NCBI GenBank assembly: GCA_004193285.1
Contig: SECP01000020.1
Coordinates: forward strand, 1-64,000
Direction of reading: 5' to 3'
Origin: Myxococcales bacterium
GTDB taxonomy: Bacteria > Myxococcota_A > Polyangia > Polyangiales > Polyangiaceae
Length of the DNA: 64,000 nucleotides
In this document: positions 55,709-64,000 of the stretch, piece by piece
Layout of the letters: the number at the start of each line of letters is the position of its first letter
Numbering within the stretch: the stretch's first letter is position 1
Program-made: the position numbers and the translations under genes
The notes under the pieces: model-generated
What the model was told of the DNA's origin: nothing
Database searches by the model: none
Seen by the model: only the letters and a program-made list of their open reading frames with translations

Positions 55709-56806
55709 CTAAACGGCTGAAGGGACGGTTGCCAGATCACTCTGCAGTGCGAGAGCGGGCGACTGGCTGGGAGCCGCTGCAGCTCGAACCCGGGGTACGA
55801 GGGTCGGCCACACGCTCCCTGTGCGCGGGTCCAGGAGCTGGGTGCTGGTTTCATAGACGCGCGGCGAGCGATGCAGCGCAAGGAGCGCGCGCAAGTACGG
55901 CAGCTGCTGGTAGCGCTCTGGCCAGAGCCGCTGCACCACCGTCTGCAGCTCCCGCGCGTGGCGACCGCTCACGGCGGGGAACAAGTGATGCTCGACGTGG
56001 AAGCCAAAGCCGAGCGTGAGCCACTCGAAGAAGCGTGGTCCCGAGACCGAGAGCGAGTTGACGAGAGGATCGTTGACGTTGGTGTGAGGGCTCAGGGTGT
56101 GATTCGTCAGGATGAAGCTCATGATGATCACGTTGGCGACGATCAGCGGAATCGCGAACGCGAGCAGGAACGTCGTCGCGCCCAGCACCACGAAGAGGCC
56201 CGCGATGAGCGCCCAAGTGACGGCCGCCTCGAGCAGCGCGCGGCGGTGCTGCGCGGCGCTCAAGAACTGCTTGCGACGCGCGGCGAGCAGCATGTGCGTG
56301 CTCTGGACCGAAAAGCCGATGAGCAAGCTGATAGCGCCGGCCAGGCGACGTCGGCCCGGCGCGAGCCAGTCGGTGAGGCGGCGGAGCGAGGCGCTACGAT
56401 TGTATTCGTCCAAGCTCGGGTAGGCGTCCGGATCGACACCAGCATGGTTGGTGTTGTTGTGGTGCACTCGGTTGTGCCAGGCCTCCCACAAGCTGGGCGC
56501 CACCGCGAACGGAAGGAACCCGAGCCGGCCAACGAGGCGCCGCAGCGGCAAGCTACGCACCAGCGCTCCGTGCAGCGCTTCGTGCCCCACGAAGGTGAGC
56601 CCGGCCATGCTCGCCCCCATCACCAGAGAGAGCAGGAGCTGCGCCGGCAGGGGAAGCCAGCCCTTGGCGAGCGCTACCGTGCCGAGCGTGAGGACGGCGT
56701 AGTGGAGCGGTAGCCAGAGCAGCCGCAGCGGCGCAGTCGCAAAGACCTGACGCCTGAGCAGCGGCCGTAGCTCGGCCGCGTAGCTGGAAGTTGTGCGTAG
56801 TTTCAC
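55709..56806 (-). CDS. Fatty acid desaturase family membrane protein
   Basis: 365 residues with four or more membrane segments and the three histidine boxes of the DesA/omega type: GHEALHG, WHNRVHHNNTN and HVEHHLFP. These di-iron enzymes desaturate or hydroxylate acyl lipids, and this one differs in box spacing from the delta-9-type enzyme at 12417. ATG start at 56804-56806. Convergent with the hybrid kinase, 13 bases between stops. Confidence 0.92.
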   Translation of the reverse strand: MKLRTTSSYAAELRPLLRRQVFATAPLRLLWLPLHYAVLTLGTVALAKGWLPLPAQLLLSLVMGASMAGLTFVGHEALHGALVRSLPLRRLVGRLGFLPFAVAPSLWEAWHNRVHHNNTNHAGVDPDAYPSLDEYNRSASLRRLTDWLAPGRRRLAGAISLLIGFSVQSTHMLLAARRKQFLSAAQHRRALLEAAVTWALIAGLFVVLGATTFLLAFAIPLIVANVIIMSFILTNHTLSPHTNVNDPLVNSLSVSGPRFFEWLTLGFGFHVEHHLFPAVSGRHARELQTVVQRLWPERYQQLPYLRALLALHRSPRVYETSTQLLDPRTGSVWPTLVPRVRAAAAPSQSPALALQSDLATVPSAV

Positions 56807-56916
56807 TTACGGTAACTTAGCTTGCGCGGCGCCTGTCTGCCGTCACACCCGCATCACGAACGGCGGATCCCCTCTCGGTTTCGCCCGATCGTCCGCTCAT
56901 AGCGGCCTCTCCGCAT

Positions 56917-56951
56917 AAAAAAACGCGGCGCGGAATCAATCCGCACCGCGT
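56917..56951 (-). terminator. Rho-independent terminator of the minus-strand stress genes
   Basis: Read on the minus strand: ACGCGGTGCGGA, a 5-base loop, TCCGCGCCGCGT (12-base stem with one G-U pair) and then seven T residues. A textbook intrinsic terminator placed 23 bases after the GSP17M-like stop. Confidence 0.9.
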
Positions 56952-56973
56952 CCTACTGATTACCGGGCTCGGG

Positions 56974-57525
56974 TCAGGCTCGGGCTTGCGAGCTCGAAGG
57001 GCCGGGGACCGAGGCCTCGCTGGTGGAGGAGATGTCGTGCGCGCCTTCGCGACGGAAGATCTCCTTGGCGCGCTTCTCCTCGTCACCGTCGTCCACGTGG
57101 GCCGCGATCAGGATGTTCCCACCGCGCAGCTTGCCCTCGTACTTCTTCGCCTCGATCTCGGGGATGCCGAGGCCGATGAGAGCGCCGGTGACGCCACCGA
57201 CCGCTGCGCCGGCAGCTGCACCGCTGAGCGCCGCCATCAGCGGACCGGCGGCGATGAACGGCCCGAGGCCGGGAATGGCGAGCGCGCCGATGCCGGCGAG
57301 CAGACCGATGGTGCCGCCGAGCACGCCGCCGCTAGCAGCGCCGACGACGGTGCCCTCCGGCGCCTTGGTGTTGTGCTCGTGGGCGAAGTCCTTGGTGCCA
57401 TGCTTGTCCGGGAAGATCGCCGAGATGTCCGAGTTGTGGAAGCCGCTCTTGTTGAGCGCTTGCACGATGTTTTCGGCTTGAACCTCTGCGTCGACGATAC
57501 CGATCACGACTTTATTTTTGCTCAT
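56974..57525 (-). CDS. General stress protein 17M-like protein
   Basis: 183 residues. N-terminal ferredoxin-like part (VVIGIVDAEVQAENIVQALNKSGFHNSDISAIFPD), a long Gly/Ala-rich hydrophobic centre (about 60-125) resembling glycine-zipper segments, and a charged C-terminal part (EAKKYEGKLRGGNILIAAHVDDGDEEKRAKEIF). This is the layout of the 'general stress protein 17M/DUF3341-like' family of proteobacterial stress loci. It may insert in membranes. Starts after AGGAAGC, 10 bases after the BON lipoprotein stop. Confidence 0.88.
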   Translation of the reverse strand: MSKNKVVIGIVDAEVQAENIVQALNKSGFHNSDISAIFPDKHGTKDFAHEHNTKAPEGTVVGAASGGVLGGTIGLLAGIGALAIPGLGPFIAAGPLMAALSGAAAGAAVGGVTGALIGLGIPEIEAKKYEGKLRGGNILIAAHVDDGDEEKRAKEIFRREGAHDISSTSEASVPGPSSSQARA

Positions 57526-57535
57526 GGCGCTTCCT

Positions 57536-58171
57536 TTACTTCTTCACTTCGATTTGGTTGTCGACCTGCGAGACACCAGCCACCTTGCGTGCGGCGGCTT
57601 CGATGGCGCTGCGCTCGGCATCGGTCTTGACCGGACCGCGCAGCGTGACTTTGCCGCCCGCGGTGATGATTTTGACGTTCTTGGCCGTGAACGACAGCGA
57701 GCCGTCGGCCATCACGCTTTGGCGAATCTGTTGGGTAATCTTCAGATCCGTCTGGTTTTCCTTCTGATCCATCGGGGTGAGAGCGCCCGCGTTCCGATCG
57801 CGCTCGTTCACCTTGGTGTTGTCCGGCTGGGTGCCAGGGTTGGCGGGCGCGGGGGTCGTCGCCGGCGCCGCATTGGTGGTCGGAGCGTCGGACTTGGGGG
57901 CGTTAGAGCTCGTACCCTTCGTGTCGGCCACGAGGGGAGCGCGCGTGTCCGCGGGAGCGTCCGTCCGTGAAGGCGCAGGCGTGGTCGACGTCGCGGCGGC
58001 GCCGTCAGCGCGCGCGGTCCCGTCGTTGTCCAGCGATGCCGGCGTCAACGTGGGCTCCGTGCTCGCCTGCGCCGGTTCGACGTAAGAGGGGTCCTTGGCG
58101 GTTTCGGAGTTGTGTGAGCAAGCGGCTACTGCGCCGGTAAGGCAAAGTAGGGCTGCGAGGCGAAAGTTCAT
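57536..58171 (-). CDS. BON-domain lipoprotein
   Basis: 211 residues from the ATG at 58169-58171 (AAGGAGA ribosome site). Lipobox AVAAC, a long Ala/Pro/Thr/Asp-rich linker (about 20-135), then one BON domain (TDLKITQQIRQSVMADGSLSFTAKNVKIITAGGKVTLRGPVKTDAERSAIEAAARKVAGVSQVDNQIEV in outline). This type (OsmY-like) is periplasmic or outer-membrane bound and linked with osmotic stress. A hairpin lies in its leader. Confidence 0.9.
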   Translation of the reverse strand: MNFRLAALLCLTGAVAACSHNSETAKDPSYVEPAQASTEPTLTPASLDNDGTARADGAAATSTTPAPSRTDAPADTRAPLVADTKGTSSNAPKSDAPTTNAAPATTPAPANPGTQPDNTKVNERDRNAGALTPMDQKENQTDLKITQQIRQSVMADGSLSFTAKNVKIITAGGKVTLRGPVKTDAERSAIEAAARKVAGVSQVDNQIEVKK

Positions 58172-58190
58172 GAATGTCTCCTTGCGACTC

Positions 58191-58217
58191 GCTGAGTGCG
58201 AGAGCCCGTCACTCAGC
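58191..58217 (-). promoter_or_regulatory. Leader hairpin of the BON lipoprotein gene
   Basis: GCTGAGTG pairs with CACTCAGC around an 11-base loop, just upstream of the ribosome-binding site. An RNA structure or operator at this place could control expression under stress. Only the inverted repeat is seen; the role is inferred. Confidence 0.35.
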
Positions 58218-58335
58218 AAGACATGTGCCGCACCGCGCGGCCCGATTTGAGAGCGTGGAATCACGGACCGTCCGCGACGAGCGCACGAATCCCCGACGCC
58301 TTACGCCCCGACTCATCGAAAACGTCACGCGAAAC

Positions 58336-58659
58336 TCAGGCATGACGCGCGCGTGATCGCCAGATGAGCAAGAGCAGACCCGCGCCGAACGCCACCGCGA
58401 CCGGGACAGGATTGCGACGAGCGAGATCCAACGCGGCATAGGCGCGCTCCTGCAAGGAGCTCACGAGTTGGCGTTTGATGTTCTCGGGTTTGATCTTCTC
58501 CGCGATCGCGTCTACTTCCGAGGCGACTCGCTGCCTCGTCATCGCGATCTGCGCCTGCAGTCGCTGAGCGGCCGCAGAAGGTTCATTGCTCGGAGCGGAC
58601 TCCTCGGTCGTTCGCTCGAGCTCCGTGCGCGCTTCGGGTACCAGGCGTTCGTCGCTCAT
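58336..58659 (-). CDS. DUF3618 domain membrane protein
   Basis: 107 residues. The DUF3618 helix (RLQAQIAMTRQRVASEVDAIAEKIKPENIKRQLVSSLQ in outline) precedes one transmembrane helix (VPVAVAFGAGLLLLIW) and a basic end. Coupled by a 4-base overlap to the upstream holin-like gene. This pair is common in proteobacterial envelope stress operons; biochemical role unknown. Confidence 0.9.
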   Translation of the reverse strand: MSDERLVPEARTELERTTEESAPSNEPSAAAQRLQAQIAMTRQRVASEVDAIAEKIKPENIKRQLVSSLQERAYAALDLARRNPVPVAVAFGAGLLLLIWRSRARHA

Positions 58660-59096
58660 TCGGCAGCCTCCTTCACGGCCCGCACGTCACGTTTGACGCT
58701 GCCCACTACCTGCTTGGGCGCCATATCTAGCTGGCTCAGGCGCTTTTTGGCCTTCACCAACAGGCCCGCGCCCACCGCGAGCAGGGCCGCCCCCGCAATC
58801 AGCGCCGCCAGGTAGGGAGGCAGCACCTCCGCGAGCGCCAAAATGACCCCCGCCAACAGGGCCAGGATGCCGGAGTGCAGCAGCACGCCGCCGACTGCGA
58901 CTCCCACCGCCTCGTTTTTGACGACGCTCACCTTGTCGGCGAGCTCTTGCTTGGCCAGCGCTACTTCCTGCTGCGCGAGCAAGGATGCGTCGCGGGAGAG
59001 GTCGGAGACGAGGTCCGCGAGAGGTTGATTTTCGAGCGCCGGCCGGGGTGCATGCCCCAAGCTGGCCACACCGCTGTTCTCTTCATGCCGTTCCAT
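58656..59096 (-). CDS. Phage-holin-family (PF07332-like) membrane protein
   Basis: 146 residues. Amphipathic N-terminal helix (LVSDLSRDASLLAQQEVALAKQELADKVSVVKNEA) and two transmembrane segments (GGVLLHSGILALLAGVILALAEVLPP and ALIAGAALLAVGAGLLVKAKKRL). Despite the family name it is chromosomal and occurs with DUF3618 genes, so a structural role in the inner membrane is more likely than lysis. First gene of the pair. Confidence 0.9.
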   Translation of the reverse strand: MERHEENSGVASLGHAPRPALENQPLADLVSDLSRDASLLAQQEVALAKQELADKVSVVKNEAVGVAVGGVLLHSGILALLAGVILALAEVLPPYLAALIAGAALLAVGAGLLVKAKKRLSQLDMAPKQVVGSVKRDVRAVKEAAE

Positions 59097-59152
59097 GCTG
59101 CGGCTCCTGCAGCATTCGTTCCGCGGCGCGCCCAGGCATGCTTGGTGCTTTT

Positions 59153-59380
59153 ATGAGGAGCATGCAGCGCCTCGTCATCTGCCTCGTCTCGCTATCAGTT
59201 GGGCTCGCCGTCGCTTGCAGTCAGTCCGCGCCTGTCATCGATACGCCGGCCACCCTGCCCCCCGCCGAGCCTCCGGCGGACGTGAGCCGTGATTCCCCGA
59301 GCGCCCCACCAGACAAGGCCGCGGAGGCGGGCAAGCAGGACTCCCAAGCCGAAGACTCCGGGCCTCCGGCTAAGCCCTGA
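59153..59380 (+). CDS. Small Pro-rich lipoprotein
   Basis: 75 residues. Signal peptide with lipobox LAVAC, then Pro/Ala/Asp/Lys-rich sequence with no domain. The ATG at 59153 is used; an ATG at 59162 is also possible. Similar in style to the lipoprotein at 37377. Convergent with the AsmA-like gene. Confidence 0.7.
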   Translation: MRSMQRLVICLVSLSVGLAVACSQSAPVIDTPATLPPAEPPADVSRDSPSAPPDKAAEAGKQDSQAEDSGPPAKP

Positions 59381-59386
59381 GCGGCG

Positions 59387-61312
59387 TCAGGGCTTTTCTT
59401 TCATCCGCACCGCGGGCTTGGGGAAGCGAGCCAGCTGCTCGTTGAGCCAGTCCGTCTTGGCCAGGGGCCGAATCTTCAGGCCGTCCCCCAGCTCCGCCAC
59501 GCCGACGGACACCGCTTGCCCGCCCACGACCAGGGCCATGAAGGTCTGCTTCGGCGTGGTGTAGACCCGCCCCGCAACGTCCCAAATGTCACTTTCGGAC
59601 TCGATCGTCATATCGGTGTTGTCGCCGACTTTTCGGAACGTCGTCTTGGCGCGGAAGTCGTCCAGCCGCGTGAGCACGGGCACGATGTCACTGATGACGT
59701 CCTTTTCCGCCAATGCCTCCAGGGCGGGCTGGAGGTTCTTGGTGCGAACGCTGACGCTGCCTTCGGCGCTGGGCGGTTCCGTGTTGCGGTAAGTCAGCTC
59801 TTTGGCAATCACGTTCATCCACCAGCCGTCGACGTTCTCGTCCCCCGCGTTCATGCTCGCGTTGCGGATGCGCACGCTCATGTCGTCCAGCGTGTTCACT
59901 TTCTTCTTGGGATTGATGCGCACGCCCGCGTTCAGCCACGTATTGCCGGCCAGAGTGACGCCGGCCACGACCGCCTTGGTGCGTAGAATCTCCGCCTTGA
60001 GCGGCCCCTTGGCCCAGTAGTTCTCGTCCATGTCTAGGTTGAGGGACGCCTTGGCTTCCCCGCCCTTCACGCTGACGGGAGACGGGTCGGAAAAGACGAC
60101 GTCCAGATCGTCCAAATCGTTCGAGACGATGCTCGGCATGCGCAGGGCGGCCCGCTTCAAGTCCGTCGCTCCGCCGAGGCGAATCGTGTCCAGCGCCGCC
60201 TCCACGTGATGACCGTGGCTTTGAATCGTGAGCTCCCGGTCACGCTTGGCCACCGAGAAGTACGTAGACTTGAAGTCGGATTTGCCGAGGGGGAAGCCGC
60301 CGGGCTCCGCGGCGGCGTCGAACGTGAGTAGCCAGTCCGTCGCCACGCCGAAGCCATTCCCCTTGATGCCCAGAGCCTCCGTCTTGAAGTCCAGATGGCT
60401 CTTTTTACCGAGGAAACCCTTCTCCATGAACAGGTCGAAGGCGAGCGGCCCCGCGCCCTTGGAGATAGACATGTCCGGCGGCAAGTAGGCGGTCACGTGC
60501 TGGAGCGTCGCCACGTTGGCCCGGAGCATCAGCCGCGCACTGACCAGCTCCAGGAAGCTCGCGTCGGCGTGCGCTTCCGGGTCCACGGCGGGGATTTCGC
60601 AGTTGATCTGCCCGCGCAGGTTGTTGGCAATCAGCTGCTTCTCACCGAAGCGCAGCTCTCCCGGACCCAAATCCTGCACCGCCGTGCGCACCTCCATGAG
60701 GTGGGGGCCGACCGTGAACCCACCGCGCAGCCTTCCGCCGCCCAGGTAGCGGTATTCGAAGAACCACAGCTCCTGGACGCTGATGTCGATGCCGTCCACC
60801 TGCACGGTCCAAGAGGCTTCGCGCTCCTCGGATTTGGCGGCCGTCTCCACCTTGACCGTGTTCGTTCCGGGCAGCCCCTCGAGCTTGGGGTACGCGGCCA
60901 GGCGCTTCTCGCTGCCTTGGGTGTCCTTCACCTGCACGCGCATGCGATAGATGACGTGGTGAGTCGCCAGCCGCTTGACGTGAATGCGATGGTGGATAAG
61001 GTCCCAGATGCTGATGCTGGCGAAGAGATCATGCCCTTCCAGCACGAACTGGGTGTCTCCGTTCATCCAGATCACGACGCGCTTCAGGTGAACGCGCCCG
61101 GGCCAGATCGTATAAGACGGGTTGTCGATCTCGAGCCGTAGGTCTTCTGACTCGGCAATCCACTCCACGAATCCGGTCCAGAGCGCGAGCGTGCCGAGGA
61201 CCGGGTACGCCAAAAGCGCCACTATCGCGGCAGTAAGGGCGCGACGCTTGCCCTTGGGCGTCTTCAATGAAGCCTTGGTTTTCTCCCAAAATCGACGAAA
61301 GCGCGCTCGCAT
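59387..61312 (-). CDS. AsmA-like/DUF748-type periplasmic protein
   Basis: 641 residues. Basic N-terminus, one membrane anchor (ALTAAIVALLAYPVLGTLALW) and a long periplasmic part rich in beta strands (LRLEIDNPSYTIWPGRVHLKRVVIW..., SVQELWFFEYRYLGGGRLRGGFTVG). This layout is that of AsmA/DUF748 proteins, which are thought to help lipid transport across the envelope. Exact subfamily uncertain. Last gene of the PPK2-methyltransferase group, 14 bases after the methyltransferase stop. Confidence 0.75.
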   Translation of the reverse strand: MRARFRRFWEKTKASLKTPKGKRRALTAAIVALLAYPVLGTLALWTGFVEWIAESEDLRLEIDNPSYTIWPGRVHLKRVVIWMNGDTQFVLEGHDLFASISIWDLIHHRIHVKRLATHHVIYRMRVQVKDTQGSEKRLAAYPKLEGLPGTNTVKVETAAKSEEREASWTVQVDGIDISVQELWFFEYRYLGGGRLRGGFTVGPHLMEVRTAVQDLGPGELRFGEKQLIANNLRGQINCEIPAVDPEAHADASFLELVSARLMLRANVATLQHVTAYLPPDMSISKGAGPLAFDLFMEKGFLGKKSHLDFKTEALGIKGNGFGVATDWLLTFDAAAEPGGFPLGKSDFKSTYFSVAKRDRELTIQSHGHHVEAALDTIRLGGATDLKRAALRMPSIVSNDLDDLDVVFSDPSPVSVKGGEAKASLNLDMDENYWAKGPLKAEILRTKAVVAGVTLAGNTWLNAGVRINPKKKVNTLDDMSVRIRNASMNAGDENVDGWWMNVIAKELTYRNTEPPSAEGSVSVRTKNLQPALEALAEKDVISDIVPVLTRLDDFRAKTTFRKVGDNTDMTIESESDIWDVAGRVYTTPKQTFMALVVGGQAVSVGVAELGDGLKIRPLAKTDWLNEQLARFPKPAVRMKEKP

Positions 61313-61326
61313 CGTGCGCTAGACGG

Positions 61327-62250
61327 TCAAAAATCGTGCCCGACGCGCGCGTGGAGTAGCACCGCGGCGATGCGTTCGGCATCTTGGTAGGCCGGCTCCG
61401 CGAGCTCGCTTCCGAAGATGTCGGGGTCGAGCTCCTCGTAGCTGTATTTCGCGCGGCTCTGCTGCAAATCCTCGCGGATGGAGGCGAGAAACGGATCATG
61501 GCCCTCCACGATCGCGACGCCGGTGTACAGCAGGAGCGAGCCGCCGCCATCCCGGTCCAACCGGGCGAGGGACTCCCGAACGATCCGCGTCGAAAGCGCC
61601 TCACCGTGCGCGCCCCCGCCGTGCCGGTAGGCGCGCTCCCCACGATCCACCAAGTAGGGTGGATTGGAGATGACGAGGTCGACCCGCCCGTCCACCCCCG
61701 TCAGCACGTCGCTCTCGATGACCTCGGCTGGCACGTGCGCCAGCTCCGCATTGACCCCAGCCAAGGCGAGCGCGCGCGCGTTGATGTCCGCAAGCACCAC
61801 CGGGCTGGAAAGGGCGCCGAAGTGAGCCAGCGTGATACCGCCCACTCCGCTCCCGCACCCCACGTCCACCGCGCGAGTCGCGGTCGCCCCGAGCTGCCGA
61901 ATCGCCCGCACGAAACGGTAGCTGTCAGGCCCAAAGAAGACCGCGTCTGCCTCCACCGTCGGGAACGCCGAGTGCGCAAACAGCAGGTGCCCGACCGTGG
62001 AGACACGCACGGTCGCCCGCCAGGACCCGTTCGGTAGCGGCTCGCAGGCTCCGGCGCCCTGCAACGCTTGCCACAGCCCCGGAGGCAAAATGCTGGGCTC
62101 GAAGGGGAGATTCCAGCCGAACACGTCGCGGAGCGACCGCGCCCCCGGGCGCCGGGATAGGACGAGCGCGTGAGTATCCGGCGTCACGGTGGTGAAGCGG
62201 TACTCGAGCTTCGCGAGCTCGAGCAGTAGGGTCTTCAGCTCCGTGCTCAT
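61327..62250 (-). CDS. Class I SAM-dependent methyltransferase (PrmC/HemK-like)
   Basis: 307 residues. A long N-terminal domain (1-120), then the SAM-binding motif VDVGCGSGVGGITLAHFG and the N-methyltransferase motif SNPPYLVD, typical of enzymes that methylate glutamine or adenine nitrogen. It differs from PrmC in its N-terminus, so the substrate remains open. Begins 3 bases after the PPK2 stop, so it is translationally linked with it. Confidence 0.85.
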   Translation of the reverse strand: MSTELKTLLLELAKLEYRFTTVTPDTHALVLSRRPGARSLRDVFGWNLPFEPSILPPGLWQALQGAGACEPLPNGSWRATVRVSTVGHLLFAHSAFPTVEADAVFFGPDSYRFVRAIRQLGATATRAVDVGCGSGVGGITLAHFGALSSPVVLADINARALALAGVNAELAHVPAEVIESDVLTGVDGRVDLVISNPPYLVDRGERAYRHGGGAHGEALSTRIVRESLARLDRDGGGSLLLYTGVAIVEGHDPFLASIREDLQQSRAKYSYEELDPDIFGSELAEPAYQDAERIAAVLLHARVGHDF

Positions 62251-62253
62251 GGC

Positions 62254-63111
62254 CTACCGTACGTTCGGCACGAAGCGCATGGACTCAATCGGGGGCCGAA
62301 CATAAGCGGGGTCAGGCTCTTGCGGATCCGGCAGCGTGATCTCGATGGGAGTGAGGTCGTGGTAGTCGATTTGCTTCAAAAAGTGCGCGATGCAGTTCAG
62401 CCGCGCGCGCCGCTTGTCGTCCGCCTCCACCATGTACCAGGGCGAGTCATCCAGATCGGTGCGCTTGAACATCTCGTCTTTGGCGCGGGAATAGTCGAAC
62501 CAGCGCTTGCGCGATTCGAGGTCCATCGGGCTCAGCTTCCAACGCTTGATGGGGTTCTTGTTGCGCGCTTGAAAGCGTCGCTCTTGCTCTTCGTCGCTGA
62601 CCGAGAACCAGTACTTGACGAGGATGATGCCGGAGCGAATCAGCATGCGCTCGAACTCGGGAGCGGTGCGGAGGAACTCCTCGTACTCCTCGTCCGTGCA
62701 AAACCCCATGACGTGCTCGACGCCGGCGCGGTTGTACCAACTGCGGTCGAACAGGGCAATTTCCCCGGCCGCTGGCAGGTGCGCGACGTAGCGCTGGAAG
62801 TACCACTGGGTCTTCTCACGCTCAGTCGGCGCCGCGAGAGCGACGACTTGACAGAGCCGGGGGCTGATCGCTTCCGTGATGCGCTTGATCGCTCCACCTT
62901 TGCCGGCCGCGTCGCGCCCTTCGAAGAGCACCACCACCTTCAGGCCCTTCCCCTTGACCCAGGCCGCTAGCTTCACGAGCTCGGTTTGCAGCCGCAACAG
63001 CTCCTTTTCGTACACCCGGACGTCCAGCTTGCGCTTCGCCCGTTTGCGGCGTTTCCCGTTCTTGTCGTCGTTTCCGGCTCCGTCCCGTTCAGGCTCTTGG
63101 TCCATGCTCAT
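62254..63111 (-). CDS. ppk2: Polyphosphate kinase 2
   Basis: 285 residues with one PPK2 domain. Walker A FEGRDAAGKGG, lid region, Walker B FDRSWYNRAGVEHVMGFC, and conserved YWFSVSDEEQERRFQAR...IKRWKLSPMDL. A single domain of this length and the basic N-terminal tail fit class I PPK2, which makes ADP/GDP or ATP/GTP from polyphosphate. Role in energy and stress physiology. First gene of a three-gene minus-strand operon, 51 bases after the truncated kinase. Confidence 0.94.
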   Translation of the reverse strand: MSMDQEPERDGAGNDDKNGKRRKRAKRKLDVRVYEKELLRLQTELVKLAAWVKGKGLKVVVLFEGRDAAGKGGAIKRITEAISPRLCQVVALAAPTEREKTQWYFQRYVAHLPAAGEIALFDRSWYNRAGVEHVMGFCTDEEYEEFLRTAPEFERMLIRSGIILVKYWFSVSDEEQERRFQARNKNPIKRWKLSPMDLESRKRWFDYSRAKDEMFKRTDLDDSPWYMVEADDKRRARLNCIAHFLKQIDYHDLTPIEITLPDPQEPDPAYVRPPIESMRFVPNVR

Positions 63112-63162
63112 GACACGGAATGCAACATGTGCGCCGCGTCCGGCGCGCCTGTGGATGTCGGT

Positions 63163-64000
63163 TCAACCCGTACAGGCGCGGGGCCACCGCACCGAGAACG
63201 TCGTCTCAGCGCCGTCGCTCGACACGTCGCAGTCGGCGCCGTGCGCTTTGGCAATGAGCGAGGTCACGTAGAGACCCATGCGCGCGTTCGAGCCGCTGGA
63301 CACCTTGGGCTCCGCGAGCGGGTTGAGGCTCTTGATGCTACCCGGCGGCACCGTCTGTCCGCGGCTCGTCACTCGGGTCACGATGACGGGGCGGCCTTCG
63401 CCCGCCTCCTCCAGGACCGCGAGCTCGATCGGATCTTTGCCGTGCTCGAGCGCGTTGCCGAGCATGTTGCAGACCGCTTGGCGCAACCGCTCACGGTCGA
63501 ACGCGCCGGACAGATTGCCGGACTTGGTCAAGACCAACTGGCGCTCGGGGTTCTCGGCGCGAACCTCCTCGAAAACGGCCTCGCACACCTCGCCCCAGTC
63601 CCCCTCTTCGAGCAGGAGCGGCAGGTTGCCGCCGAAATAGCTGCGCGCGAAGTCCAGCATGTTCTCGATGAGGCGACCCATCCGCGCGTTGGCCCGCGCG
63701 ATCGTGGAGAGGCGCTTCTGCCCGCGGTCGCTGAGCGCTTCGGAGCGGTTCAATGCGTCCGCGGCAATCGAAGCGGCGTTCAGTGGATTTCGCAGATCGT
63801 GACCGAGCAGCCGAACGAAGCGCTCACCTTGCGAGCTGCGCTGCTCTTCGTAGCAGCGCACCGCTAGCTCCGTGGCGTGGTCCAGCGCTTCGTTCAAGCG
63901 CACGAAGCCCTCGAGCGAGGGCGCGGCGGGCTCGGCGCTCTGCAGCTGCTCGAGCAAGACCTTGCGAAGGAGCGCGTACTCCAAACTGAGCTCTTCGAGG
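63163..64000 (-). CDS. Histidine kinase with RsbRD-like N-terminus, cut by the window edge
   Basis: At least 278 residues; the frame is open to base 64000, so the true start is outside (a TTG at 63984 is probably not it). The visible N-terminal part (LEELSLEYALLRKVLLEQL, LNEALDHATELAVRCYEEQR) matches the end of an RsbRD-type sensor domain. HisKA follows (LGHDLRNPLNAASIAADAL) and a HATPase_c with N-box NMLGNALEHG. The glycine motif of the ATPase is weak (SGSNARMGLYVTSLI). No receiver domain. Confidence 0.88.
   Translation of the reverse strand, partial: LEELSLEYALLRKVLLEQLQSAEPAAPSLEGFVRLNEALDHATELAVRCYEEQRSSQGERFVRLLGHDLRNPLNAASIAADALNRSEALSDRGQKRLSTIARANARMGRLIENMLDFARSYFGGNLPLLLEEGDWGEVCEAVFEEVRAENPERQLVLTKSGNLSGAFDRERLRQAVCNMLGNALEHGKDPIELAVLEEAGEGRPVIVTRVTSRGQTVPPGSIKSLNPLAEPKVSSGSNARMGLYVTSLIAKAHGADCDVSSDGAETTFSVRWPRACTG

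Noticed and set aside
58656-59096. Holin-like gene as sign of a prophage
   Set aside because: No other phage gene is nearby; this family occurs with DUF3618 and stress genes on normal chromosomes.

Overview
The window looks like chromosomal DNA of a high-GC Gram-negative bacterium, most likely a myxobacterium of the Polyangiales type. This rests on several signs: frequent GTG and TTG starts; lipoproteins with long Gly/Ser/Ala linkers and a C-x3-C...CG.DGCG..CG.C module; and a very large number of multi-PAS hybrid histidine kinases without cognate DNA-binding regulators. I see no rRNA, tRNA, transposase, integrase or CRISPR array. The assignment to Myxococcota is inference from gene style, not from a marker gene.

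Layout. 1-1.9 kb: 3' end of a gene, a DUF420 membrane protein and a lipoprotein. 1.9-9.5 kb, all minus strand: a PAS/GAF hybrid kinase, an ECF42-type sigma factor with its YCII/DGPF partner, then a redox group (NADPH-dependent reductase, zinc alcohol dehydrogenase, cupin). 9.5-14 kb: coiled-coil kinase, tandem universal stress protein, small conserved protein, acyl desaturase, dihydrofolate reductase-like protein. 14-17.6 kb: two SDR oxidoreductases, a chimeric SDR/cyclophilin-like open frame and a LysR regulator. 17.6-20.7 kb: two convergent secreted lipoprotein hydrolases (GH44 and SGNH). 20.8-26.9 kb: two divergent hybrid kinases, one with an RsbRD-type N-terminus. 26.9-32.8 kb: amino-acid permease, two small unknowns, UdgX-type uracil-DNA glycosylase overlapping a haem-oxygenase-like iron enzyme, and a membrane-anchored SDR. 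32.8-41.5 kb: a stress and envelope set (DUF4142, acidic-tail and basic-tail small proteins, TPP enzyme, BON protein, DUF3606, lipoproteins, YihY, fused trehalose synthase/phosphatase). 41.7-48.6 kb: response regulator, REC-HDOD protein, PAS kinase, MEDS sensor protein and hybrid kinase. 48.6-51.5 kb: RsbQ-type hydrolase, PAS kinase and ATP-dependent DNA ligase in one tight operon. 51.6-59.4 kb: second BON protein, hybrid kinase with a C-terminal GAF, second desaturase, and a minus-strand stress group (GSP17M-like, BON lipoprotein, DUF3618, holin-like). 59.4-64 kb: AsmA-like protein, methyltransferase, PPK2 and a truncated kinase.

How it works together. Much of the window reads as a stress-survival region: trehalose, polyphosphate, universal stress and GSP proteins, BON and DUF4142 envelope proteins, desaturases and two DNA-repair enzymes, interleaved with nine histidine kinases (five of them hybrid). 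Three of these kinases use input parts known from the Bacillus sigma-B stressosome and energy-stress branches: two RsbRD-type N-termini and one RsbQ/RsbP-like pair. No PP2C phosphatase, STAS or RsbW-type protein is encoded here. My main hypothesis is that sigma-B-style sensing modules have been rewired to histidine-kinase output in this lineage.
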